Assembly: GCA_017979445.1 (NCBI GenBank)
Contig: CM030708.1
Location: 30,785,613-30,849,612 of the forward strand
Source of the DNA: Akebia trifoliata
Lineage: Eukaryota > Streptophyta > Magnoliopsida > Ranunculales > Lardizabalaceae
DNA: 64,000 nt
Reading direction: 5' to 3'
The translations under genes were made by a program, and so were the position numbers. Below are positions 11,301 to 20,025 of the stretch, piece by piece. The notes beneath the pieces were generated by a model. It did not search any database, was not told the DNA's origin, and saw only the letters and a program-made list of their open reading frames with translations. Numbering within the stretch: position 1 is the first letter of the stretch; every line of letters starts with the position of its first letter.

Positions 11301-11918
11301 AGAGTGAAATTCAAAGTAAGCACAATTATCTTCACAAAATTGTCGAACCGAAACTAAATTCTTTGAAATAGATGGAACATGATAAAGTTTTGAGAGTAGA
11401 AAATTGCCATGGGAGGATGCAATAGAGGAGCTGCCGACATGATGTATTGGGAGAGCATTACCATCACCTATACGCACTTGTTCATCACCTTTGTATTCAA
11501 ATGGATTGAGTGTAAGATTAGAAAAATCATGAGTAAAATGATGTGTTGCAGCGGAATCCGGGTACCAATTAGAATCGGCAAGGGTAGGAGATGGTGGTGG
11601 ATATTGAGGTCCGGAGGTGAAGTTAGCCGAGAGAGAAGGAGGAGGTGGTGGTTGGTAATTAAAATCAAACCGATAATAGCAGGTGGTAACCGTGTGTCCT
11701 TGTTTGTGACACACTTGGCAAGTGGGTCGAGTAGGTGCAAAGAAGGGAGTATGGGGGTTAAAACTACGGCCACCATTCTTGCCACGACCACCACGCCCTC
11801 TGAAACCTCCCCTGCCCCTAGAAAATCCACGGCCTCGAGCGTTATTGTTGGATTGTTTGTAAGTGGTATTTGCAGAGAACTCAGGAGCAGCTGTTAGACT
11901 AGTATTCTGATGGGTCAA
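8262..11918 (-). CDS. Copia pol polyprotein (protease-integrase-RT-RNase H), about 1218 codons
   Basis: This encodes the enzymes that copy and insert the element. In order: CCHC zinc knuckle C67-x2-C70-x4-H75-x4-C80; aspartic protease at D121 (WYPDSAATHH, Ala where Gly is usual); GAG-pre-integrase with H251/H256 and C282/C285; integrase D312, D375, E409 (QSDWGGEF); an S/P/T-rich linker at 540-650; reverse transcriptase RVT_2 from about 703 with YVDD at 867-870; RNase H with TDADWAG near 1030 and SSTEAEYKAL near 1070; then the usual IADIFTKPLS tail. There is no stop inside. The frame has no true ATG at its start (the first codon shown is TTG) because it is joined to gag upstream. The last about 32 codons lie inside the 3' LTR. 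Confidence 0.95.
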   Translation of the reverse strand: MTHQNTSLTAAPEFSANTTYKQSNNNARGRGFSRGRGGFRGRGGRGKNGGRSFNPHTPFFAPTRPTCQVCHKQGHTVTTCYYRFDFNYQPPPPPSLSANFTSGPQYPPPSPTLADSNWYPDSAATHHFTHDFSNLTLNPFEYKGDEQVRIGDGNALPIHHVGSSSIASSHGNFLLSKLYHVPSISKNLVSVRQFCEDNCAYFEFHSSFFCVKDSQTQKILLQGPTKDGMYVFPSSSPQAHVHERVTPSQWHLRLGHPSMQLVHKIISQMSLPITQSNSSGLCSSCCKAKLHQLPYGRSTHRSPTPLQLLFIDVWGPAPLLSRGGFRFYFSLVDDYSRFTWIFPLKCKSDVVKVFLSFKRHVETLFNTKIRAIQSDWGGEFRSLNTILQSFGISHRLSCPYAHSQNGSVERKHRHVVETGLALLAHSSLPYSYWSDAFLTAVFLINRLPSPTLHYKSPFELLFHHKPDYLFLKTFGCQCWPNLRPYNKNKMHFRSLPCVFLGYSPSHHGYMCFHVPTAQMYISRDVLFDEHCFPFSDSTFPSSNSNSQPNPFASLPFHLTPHSRLPSNNNQSPSRPTHISIPTNTPTSSPSSNIPEPTSPASPSHSLPLAPLPEHLLESSSPSSSSLSTPTSTHGHPMQTRSKTHTTCPKLRTDGTVSWPPPRAYITTSNVPEEPTSFSQASKFSEWRLAMQREFDALMSTNTWSLVPPASHQNIVGCRWIFKTKHLSDGSIERRKARLVAKGYSQLEGLDYKETFSPVIKPTTIRLVLSIAISLGWSIQQLDVQNAFLHGHLDEHVFMTQPPGFVHPDFPNYVCKLNRALYGLKQAPRAWYARLSSRLLELGFVVSKSDTSLFIYRHQSVVLYFLVYVDDIVFTGSDSKIMAELVSILSNDFPLKQLGDLHYFLGLECRRDSSCLKISQRKYIIDLLKKTNMLQCKPVGNPMSPSTKLSAFDSTSFEDPTLYRSVVGNLQYLLFTRPDLAFSVNRVCQYMHAPCVSHWQSVKRILRYLKQTMDFGLFLQPSTTLSLVAYTDADWAGCPDDRKSTGGYCIFYGKNLVSWSSKKQNTIARSSTEAEYKALAHATCELLWLQSLMTELGIFLSTPPTLFCDNLGATYLSMNPIMHSRTKHVDIDYHFVRDRIQAKALQVSFLSSKDQIADIFTKPLSISRFATLRSSLTVLPDKLGSQGRINHINIITSAHSSKDITSDHSSKDTSSGNTK
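8359..8375 (-). promoter_or_regulatory. Polypurine tract region of the copia element
   Basis: Immediately inside the 3' LTR the coding strand reads GCTCGCAGGGGCG, the expected position for plus-strand priming. The purine run is short and imperfect. Confidence 0.5.
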
Positions 11919-12557
11919 TCGAGCTCTTGTGTAAGAAGATAACTGTAGACTTGAGAGGGAGTAAGTGGATCAACTCGAGTAGTAATGGAAGTGACTACTG
12001 AGTCGTAATTTGTGCTTAGGCCAGCCAAAAGGAAAGGGATAAACTCGGAAGATGGTAGAATTTTACCAGCCAAGGCCAATGTATCTACGAGCAGCTTAGC
12101 ACGTCTATAATATTCAGCAATGGAATCGGACCCTTTTTTTAAGGGTAGTGAGTTGAAGGAAGACTTGCATTATTCGAGCTTGAGATGTTGCAGCAAATAG
12201 TTCTTCGAGAACAATCCAAATTTCACGAGAAGTGGATGCCTCTAGAACATGTGCAATAAGGGTCTCAGATAAGGACGAAATTAACAAGCTCATGACAGCT
12301 TGATCTTGTTGCTGCCAAGCAAGAAAAGCAGGGGTCACTTGAGACATTTCGTCGAACATTTGGGGAGGAACCATAGTCCCATCAACATAACCATATAGGT
12401 TGTGTCCTCTAAGGTAAGGCATGATCTGTGCCTTCCACAGAAGATAGTTCTCATTTGTTAATTTGACTGTAATCAAATTAGAAGGAGATGATAGGGGAAC
12501 ATTCAGTGATGGAAAAGAAAGGGGAGGAGGAGTTGATTTCTCAGTAATTTCAGCCAT
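11919..12557 (-). pseudogene. Copia gag (UBN2-type), broken by two offsetting frameshifts
   Basis: The ATG at 12,557 opens a UBN2/DUF4219-type gag: LTNENYLLWKAQIMPYLRGH, then WQQQDQAVMSLLISSL and ASTSREIWIVLEELFA. The frame is lost at a run of seven T's on the + strand (12,134-12,140; one base extra) and ends at 12,114. The gag reading continues in the next frame (SIAEYY, then TPSQVYSYLLTQEL) to about 11,922, where a missing base returns it to the original frame, shared with pol. So gag and pol were one polyprotein, and about 70 codons of gag now lie out of frame. Autonomous mobility looks unlikely. Confidence 0.88.
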
Positions 12558-12606
12558 GGAAGCTTACAAGCTGTCGACTGAAAACTGAGAGAATGGACGT
12601 GAGTCC

Positions 12607-12625
12607 TAGAAGGCTCTGGATACCA
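12607..12625 (-). promoter_or_regulatory. Primer binding site of the copia element
   Basis: Directly inside the 5' LTR the coding strand reads TGGTATCCAGAGCC, matching the initiator tRNA-Met primer site of copia elements (TGGTATCAGAGC) with one extra C. Confidence 0.8.
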
Positions 12626-12896
12626 TGACAAAACAACAGAAACAAGAACTGATTATCTGAAAATAAAGTTTGTATTTCTTCCCTCAATGATATTTGATAC
12701 ATGAGCACTATTTATAGACTTTAGAGATAGAATATTCTTTTGGTTACAGACTTTATTACTACAAATGAAAATAGGACACGTATATAACAAACTAACAAAC
12801 TATTTTGTATTTCCAGATGAGGTGTCCTTGGAGGAATGATTTGATGTAATGTCCTTAGAGAAATGAGCTGATGTGATGATGCTGATATGGTTGATA
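12626..12896 (-). repeat. 5' LTR of the copia element
   Basis: 271 bp, partner of 8,088-8,358, followed by the right AAGGC duplication. It would carry the element's promoter, which fires leftwards toward NLR-A, although about 4.5 kb of element lies between. Confidence 0.93.
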
Positions 12897-12901
12897 AAGG
12901 C

Positions 12902-13520
12902 TGACCCAAGGATTCAACAGTTTCAAAAAAGAAATAAATAAAAATAGGGATTGAAGAGTTTGAAGATGATGAATCTTTGGCAGGAGATTGAAGACAGGCA
13001 TTAATGGAGAGCTAGATAAGGAAGAGAAAGACAGTACGGGAAAATGTACATTTACACACAAACACAATCTTTATTCTGAATCCGTGTCTTATAAAGTACA
13101 ACAATCTGTAATGTAAGATGTTTTTTAAGCAATCGCAGGCCTTTGAAGGGTGAATGCAACGTAAGTATTAATGCTACTGGTACTATTAGATATTTCTCAT
13201 CTGAACACGTCACAATATCACATGGCCAGTGGGACCCAGTGTACCATTTATTCGTACCATCATAAATTTCTTATAAGAATCGTAACATTGACAGCACCAA
13301 CTCCACTAACGGGTGGCAATGGCAACACCACTCCTAAATGATACGAAATAAGTGAGGTTGAGGTAATCCTAATTGCGTTTGGGTGATAATAGTGTTAACC
13401 CGTATAACACGATTGTTAAATGAGTTGGATTTGAGTTTTAGACATCAACCCATCTAATCGGTTTAGACACTTATTTTATCATTAACTTGTAATTTTAAAT
13501 AAAATAAACAAAAAAAAAAA
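12902..13520 (-). promoter_or_regulatory. Distal 5' flank of NLR-A, displaced by the copia insertion
   Basis: The sequence continues the NLR upstream flank. It matches 23,765-23,939 and 24,238-24,532 plus 25,172-25,340 in unit B, and 63,568-63,740 in unit C. It includes the about 150-bp stretch (13,155-13,325) that also occurs at 28.8, 30.0 and 33.8 kb. It is now 4.8 kb further from the gene than in the other units. It ends in an A-tract near 13,510-13,527. Confidence 0.7.
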
Positions 13521-13527
13521 AAAAAAA

Positions 13528-14642
13528 TGACAGTAAGCTAAGCTTACGAACTTAGTAAGATGCAAACTATGCTGAAGCCCAACCTAGTCCATTACTAAAG
13601 TCCAAGCCCAAGACTTGTATAATTGTTTTAAGGCCTGATCCATGGCTATTGGGCCTAATAACAACAAAGCATAGAGCTATGAGCCTTTAAAAAAAAAAAC
13701 AGCCCATTGGGCCAGGTTAGTGTGATAATGCTCCTATACATGATCCAAACACGATGGGCTGAAGAGGCAGCATTCAAGTTCTGTTAAAATAAAGTTGTTG
13801 AGAAGTGGCATTGATCCCATGCACACTGGATACACCAAATTCTAATGGGACTTAATTGCTTCCAAGTCTTGTTCCAACTCAACAAGAAAACAAAAGTTTA
13901 AGAAAATTGCATTTGAGGTTGATACAGTTTCTTTTGCCTATGGTACCTACTAATTATGGGCCAACTCAAAGTCATTTGTAAGTTGAGCCTTCTGTGTTTT
14001 TTTTTTTTTCTTAAGACTAAGTCCACCTTACAAAGATTTAAAAAAAAATTTCATGCATTCACCTAACATCCAATACGACTAACGCAAATAAGTTTGCTTG
14101 AAATTAACTTTTCTATTATGGTATAGCCCATGAGGAAAGAAGAAAGAAAATGAATTTGTGGATTTTGAAAGCCAATACATGGGCCTCATTGCATTGAATG
14201 GAGTATAAATGGGAAATATCATGATCAATGATTATTGTGCGGCACGATCACTTGTAGTTCGATTTTCATCAACAAGATCGTCACAGTACATACTCATCCA
14301 AAATCTTTCAATGACGAAACTAAGAAGGATTCAAAGCCAAACAGCCCAACAACTATTTCTAAGTGCTTTTGATGAGGTATTGATGTTACCTTCTAAAATA
14401 TGGATGTACCAAACACATGCATTTAATCTCATAGAAGGTAAGTATATTGGGGCTATACATTTTCACGTGGGTTGCATTGTTCTCAAACATCACTTATCCT
14501 TTAATAAAAGATGTCCTACTACAAGGTTCCAAAGACACGTGGCAAATCCTTCTAAACTCGAAGCTTTTACGTATCAGCTGACATAATCAAGGATACCTCA
14601 TCCTCAACCTCGCATTCGATGGTGCATCTTTGAGGGGGCATT
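13528..14642 (+). mobile_element. Internal 3' part of a truncated LTR retrotransposon
   Basis: The region precedes a polypurine tract (TTTGAGGGGGCA, ending 14,640) and an LTR, so it should be the 3' non-coding part of an LTR element; no gag or pol domain is visible. A 125-codon frame at 14,209-14,586 resembles nothing I recognise and may be chance. The left boundary is uncertain and the 5' half is missing from this place. Confidence 0.6.
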
Positions 14643-15449
14643 TGTAGGCACCAAAATTTTGAGGAGGTCTTTACAAATTTTATAAATAAAAATTCATAAA
14701 TTTATTAATGGGCCTCCTATCCAAATTGAGTCCATTAATTGGGAACATGCCTCCTACAAGCTTGGGTTTTGGACTTTTGTAGATAAAGTCCATGACCTAA
14801 ACAAATCAAGTGATCCATATTAAATATTGGGCCTTATACCCAAACAAATGAGTTTTGGCCCAATAATGATCCATAGAATCCTTAAATGGGATTTGGATAA
14901 ATTTAACCTCTTAAACAAATCAATTAAACTTCTTTAAGTTGGGGGTAAAGCTAAATTACTTTTAAGTTTATAAATACAAGAGCCTTTCTCATTAAGAGGG
15001 GATCTGGATTACTTTCTCTCCGAAGACAGAAACTCTCCCTCTAGAGAAGAAGAAGCTCTCAAGCCCTCCTCCAGAGACAAAGCAAGATTCTTCAGAGATC
15101 CGGACTCCGACTAAAGAGAAGATCAAGCATAAAGCCCTTCTCCAAAAGTCAAGAAAACCTTCTCAACCGATAAAGCGCAAAGTCCGGAGAGAAGAAAATC
15201 TACAGAAATCTCTACAAAAGATCAAGCACAAAGCAAAGTCAACGTCAAAGCATCTTTCTCAGCCGATAAAGCGCGAAGCTCGGAGAGAAAAAAAGATACA
15301 TACGTCATCATCACTATTATTTTTGTATTTGACTGTTAATCAGAGGAAACACTGAGATCTATATCCACTTTTCATCAAAAATCAATAAAATCATTTGTGA
15401 TCTTATTTCACGGATCTCGAGATAGATCTATAGAAATTTATTGTCGACA
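14643..15449 (+). repeat. LTR (807 bp) of the truncated retrotransposon
   Basis: Starts TGTAGGCACC directly after the polypurine tract and ends ATTGTCGACA. The right edge is set by the start of homology with 36,265 (ATACCTATATCTC). No matching target duplication is found because the left part of the element is missing. Probably Ty3-type or non-autonomous; unclassified. Confidence 0.7.
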
Positions 15450-16480
15450 ATACCTATATCTCAAGCAGTGATTGTTATCATCAAAATTAATACGCCAATC
15501 TCAAGACGTGCGTGATTGAAAAATCACCACAATATGTTCTAAAATCATGGTGAATGCACGCGGTTGGGTACGTGGCTGACGTGACAAAGACACAGAACTG
15601 CACATCTTTCTCCAACGTATCCCGATGAAAACAATATATTATTTTGTGCCCTTGCCACGTTAGTTGCGTACCCAACCTCGTACCAAGAACGCGTGCATTC
15701 ATCATGACTCTAAGTTCTAAGATACTACCATCATTATTATGTTATGGATTTAACACCACGCCAACCCATTTTTTCCTTTGTGGAAAAATAGAAGAAGCGG
15801 ATCCTTTATAGCACACGTGTAGCTACCATGTAGCACACTTTCAAAGGATGGGAGAGAGGTATTTAAAAAAAAAAAAATTAACATCTCAGCCTCTTGTGAC
15901 CATGACTTAGATGTGATTAAAAAGAAAAATTCAAAAAAAATATTTTTTAATTGAGATCCAAGCCTTTAAAATTGAACGGCTAATGATCTCCCCAGATATT
16001 AAGTGGTGAGATCTAATTTTGTTGCTAATGTGACCTCTTCCAACTATTCAAAGTGTGCTACAGGATGTTACAGGAACGTGTACTACAGAGAATACGCTTC
16101 CAAAAATAGGACCCTCGGGTTCCATAAAGAGAAAGTGGTCAATAAAGAAAAGGTAATAAGTGGTAAGTGGGGTCATGATCCTTTTCTATTTTGTGGTATA
16201 TGGTTGGTGGACTTGATGTTGTCCAATATTAATGATATAGTTTCAAGAGAAATACATAAAATAAAATAAATGAAGACTCTCCAAATCTATATGGCACTTT
16301 CTTCTATTTTCGGTGGTAGGCTTGTTTTTAATGAGATAAGCAACTCAAGCTTGACGAGTATCAAACTTAAGTTTGTGGTATCATCATCCTATGGACTTTA
16401 CCAACTAAACTAGTTGACAAGTGGCGCTTACTTCATTTCTCACATTGTTGATCGATTGGTTCAACATATCTTTAGTTGTT
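15450..16480. repeat. Repeat block D, copy 1
   Basis: Near-collinear with 36,265-37,275. The ending (16,330-16,480) also matches 28,470-28,620, 29,670-29,820 and 33,460-33,605. No gene is recognised; the frames at 15,487-15,705 (-) and 16,003-16,269 (+) are not preserved in the second copy. In copy 2 the block lies immediately beside a PI-I gene, here it does not. Confidence 0.75.
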
Positions 16481-16861
16481 ATTAGATTAGTATTATATCA
16501 TTATCGATCCAAAATTTTTACTTGATGAATTGAATCCGTTCCGATCCTATCATATCAATGTATCATTGAACCAAATCCTATCCAACACCAACACCTTATT
16601 TAATAAAAACCTAGGTATGGATTCCTCCTGTTGTTCCAAAACATTGATTTTAAAGGCAAATCTAGACTTTATATGCTGAAGATCTTAGATTTCGAAACAG
16701 ATCTGTGAGTTCACCATCTTAGTTTCACTCACAGGAGAAAGAGAGAAAGAGGTCTCTTCTTCAAGCCTACAAATTACAAATAAATGAATCCGAGCAATCC
16801 AAAATCCTAATTTTGCAGATCAATCATGACTTCCTCTAAAGAACATGAGAACTTTGTAAAA
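16481..16861. other. Intergenic, nothing recognised
   Basis: AT-rich sequence with no credible gene, repeat or element. Confidence 0.5.
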
Positions 16862-19800
16862 AATCAAGGATAAGTTGATTAGGGAATTTTGAGTAAAAAA
16901 TCAAGGATTTTCTAAAAGGGGTTAAGATAAGGTTAAAAACATTTATTGGATTGAAGAAGAGGATAAAAATGTAAAAAATAATTTATACTAGAGATTGAAG
17001 AGCGTGAGATAGATTTTTGAGAGATAAATCAAGGATTTTTGGCTAGAGGTTGAAACAAGGGCATTTAGATAATTTTTCAATAGTCTCTCAGTGAAGACCA
17101 AGGTAGGGGGCATGTCCTCAATTTGAAAACAGAGGAGGTTATCTCATATAACTTCATAACTTTTATCAGAATAAAAAAGGAGGAGGTTGACCCTTACTTT
17201 CCAGGTTCTTTCCACGTGGATTTTCCATTTATTTTTGGAGTTTTTGATTTCTTGACGATACGTTGGTACTTATTCTAATTTAAAGTGATGATCTCATTAA
17301 TAAGAAATGATGAACTTGATGACAATTGCTAGCGATCTTGTCGTTAAAAAAAATAAGGATATTTGTCTTTATATTTGCGAGTGAGATCGCCACTTTTATC
17401 AATGAAATTTATTCTCTAAATTTACCAGTGAGTTCGTCACTTTATTGGCGAGATCATCAATTTAAATAAACATACCTACCAACGAACTCGCTTGAAAACA
17501 TGTTTTAGGAATTGAAATGAACAATGTACTGGAATTGGAACTTTTGCAAAAGTCGCACATTTTGGAAAAAATATCTATTGAAATCTAAATAAAATAAGTT
17601 AGAACTCAGCTCTCCAAATTTAATGTTTTGAGAGCATTCTAAGTAATTATAATTTTAAGACTCAAACTTGAGACCTAAAGCACACACGATAAGAGCATTG
17701 TTTTAAAACTCGGTATCATGTCTCGTCTCGTCCAGGTCCAATGTCGAGCCGTCTCGATGAGTTTTCCGGCACATTTGAGATGCTCGTTCAAAAAATCAAA
17801 AAAATTGAATGTGAGGTATTAAATCTCGATTAAAAAAGTGACTTGTTGGTTGGTCTCATTTAGCTCTGATATTGAGTTAACTCGGGCGATACGTCTCAGT
17901 TTCGGATGAGTTTTAAAATCATGGATAAGTCTTACAACTAAACCAAGTGTGGAAGTATACAGGGACATTTTTTTATGGCCTAATCCAATAAGGGCTCAAA
18001 ATACTAGTCCAAAGTTGTGTTTTAAACATTAAAACGTGTTTTTTTTTTTTATTAAAAAAGAAAATTTGATTTTTTATTATTATTTTAATCGTTAAAGGTA
18101 TGAAACGTGTTTCAAACGAGACTTTTTAAATTAAAAAAATAGAGTTTTTCTTTCTATGCCTACACATTGAGAGAACAAAAAATCAATTATCATCATCTAC
18201 ATACTACAAAATGTCATAGAAGATGACATGAATCCTACTTCGCCACTTAACACTATCCAAAGCTATATTACTTTTCATTGTATAATGTCTTCTTTCATTC
18301 CTTCCTATTTTAGTCCACATTAATTTTAGAGAACTTTCAACTTGTATCAAAACATTTTTTTTTTTAAATAGGATATATCAAAACTAATCTTTAAGTGTCA
18401 CATCACATCCAACATCCTATCACGTGACACCATTTAAGTAGTTAAATGTGGAGGGGTATATAAAGACTCGAAGTCCGGACCTGGGGAGCAATCCTAGTCC
18501 TTCCTGACCATCTTAGCTAAACCTTAGTGGGTTATCAAAATATTCTTTGTTGGTAAATGAATATTATTTTAACTCAATAGAATGGCATATAGATGGTTTG
18601 GAAGGAGGCCCATCACCATCTATTTTCTAGAGAATTAAACAATCAAAATGATTATCTAAGTACACCACACTCGAAATGAAAACAACTCAATTTCACAAGG
18701 GTTTAATACACTTAATTGTATTTTGCAGAAAGCTAACCTCTACGGCCGTTAAGTGAAAAATGTCACTAAAAGATGTCCACGAAACTAAGTACTACGTTAA
18801 GGAGCAATTCACCACTAAATTGGGAAACAATTGATTTTGATAATTTTTTCTCAGCCATTTCGAGATCCCTCCCAACTCTTGCAATACCCATCGCCCGCCA
18901 TCGAATGAAGAATCTAGTCCATCAACAAGTTGGCCTGTAGATAGAAACCAATTGTAAGTACAGTATCCTTCGCCGTACAATTATACCAATCTTTAGATGA
19001 AAATGTTTATAAAAAAAACAAGGGAAAAATGAAAGAACAAACATGTTTTGTTTATGGAATTAGAGCTCTCAACCATTTTCCTTTTTCTCTTTGAATATTT
19101 GTCTTACCCATGATTGATATCTACATTTTTTGAAATTAAAACAATAACAAAGATTCCAAAATTATATCAATCTGCACCGAAATGTTTACTCCAACTCATG
19201 TTGTCATTGGTCTTTGTTATTAGACCTCCAAGACTTCTGTTTTAAACAACAAATCAGGATTTATGTAAAAATATTTGGTACATGTTATAAATATTAACAA
19301 AGGAACGTGTAACTGGAACATTCTAAAGAATGAGAAAAAAAAAAGGATGTTGATCGATGTTCAAGGTAATAAAAGTGGGTACGAAGATGTTTGAATTAAC
19401 ATAAGATTAGACATTAGACAAAGTTGAATAAAGGACCAAGATTTATTCAGCCAATCCCAAATTTTTTGGATAAAGTTTTGATAATGGTAATTTCTTACTG
19501 AACATTACGAAAATATTTCACCTGAATCAAATTAAAGCCTTCTTATTTGGTTAAAATTGCAAAATTAGTTCCCAATTCACACATTGATGAAGATTTCTAC
19601 AACACAAATGTAAGTTTGTAGAAGCTACAAAATGATTATTCCCTAATCACCAGTGTTAAGGGTAAATAATTAAAAAAATAGTACGAAAATTTTGAACAAA
19701 ATCACATCATTAATTTTATTTTATTTTTTGATAAATAATTAAATATCTTAAAAATTTTAATATGAAGTTAATTTTGCAATTTACATAGTAAATTAGAAGT

Positions 19801-20025
19801 TAAGGTGGAGGAAAAAAAAATATTCGATGACGCATTAAATAGATCTACATTTTAGTAAACTACTAAATACATACACAAGCTGAAATTAATGTTTTGCTCC
19901 ATTTTAGCAAAAAATTGTGAGAGACCATAGAGAAACGATGAATTACCAGGAAGAGAAGCACTTTAACCGTCTGACGTGGATCCACCTGTATCAAAAAATT
20001 AAAAAATTGGCACTGAATCAGATTC
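16862..20025. repeat. 3' flank of NLR unit B (segmental duplicate)
   Basis: Aligned with 1-3,510 and 56,036-60,270. Differences are small indels, for example an insertion near 18,555-18,585 that A and C lack. No gene is seen. Confidence 0.85.

Larger units (their letters stand above)
8083..12901 (-). mobile_element. Complete Ty1/copia LTR retrotransposon
   Basis: The element is flanked by the 5-bp duplication AAGGC (8,083-8,087 and 12,897-12,901). The empty site survives in units B and C as AAGACAAAGGCTGACCC. It has two 271-bp LTRs, a tRNA-Met-type primer binding site, gag and a full pol. I counted 6 differences between the LTRs (about 2.2%), which at the often-assumed 1.3e-8 per site per year is under 1 million years. 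It is inserted about 330 bp upstream of the NLR-A start codon, in the same orientation as the NLR. Confidence 0.96.

Noticed and set aside
12134..12140. Programmed frameshift in copia gag
   Set aside because: Copia elements of this type normally use a single gag-pol frame; two opposite indels in a homopolymer and elsewhere are better explained by mutation or sequencing error.
14209..14586. 125-codon frame as a new gene
   Set aside because: No recognised domain; lies just before the polypurine tract of an LTR element, so probably chance or element sequence.
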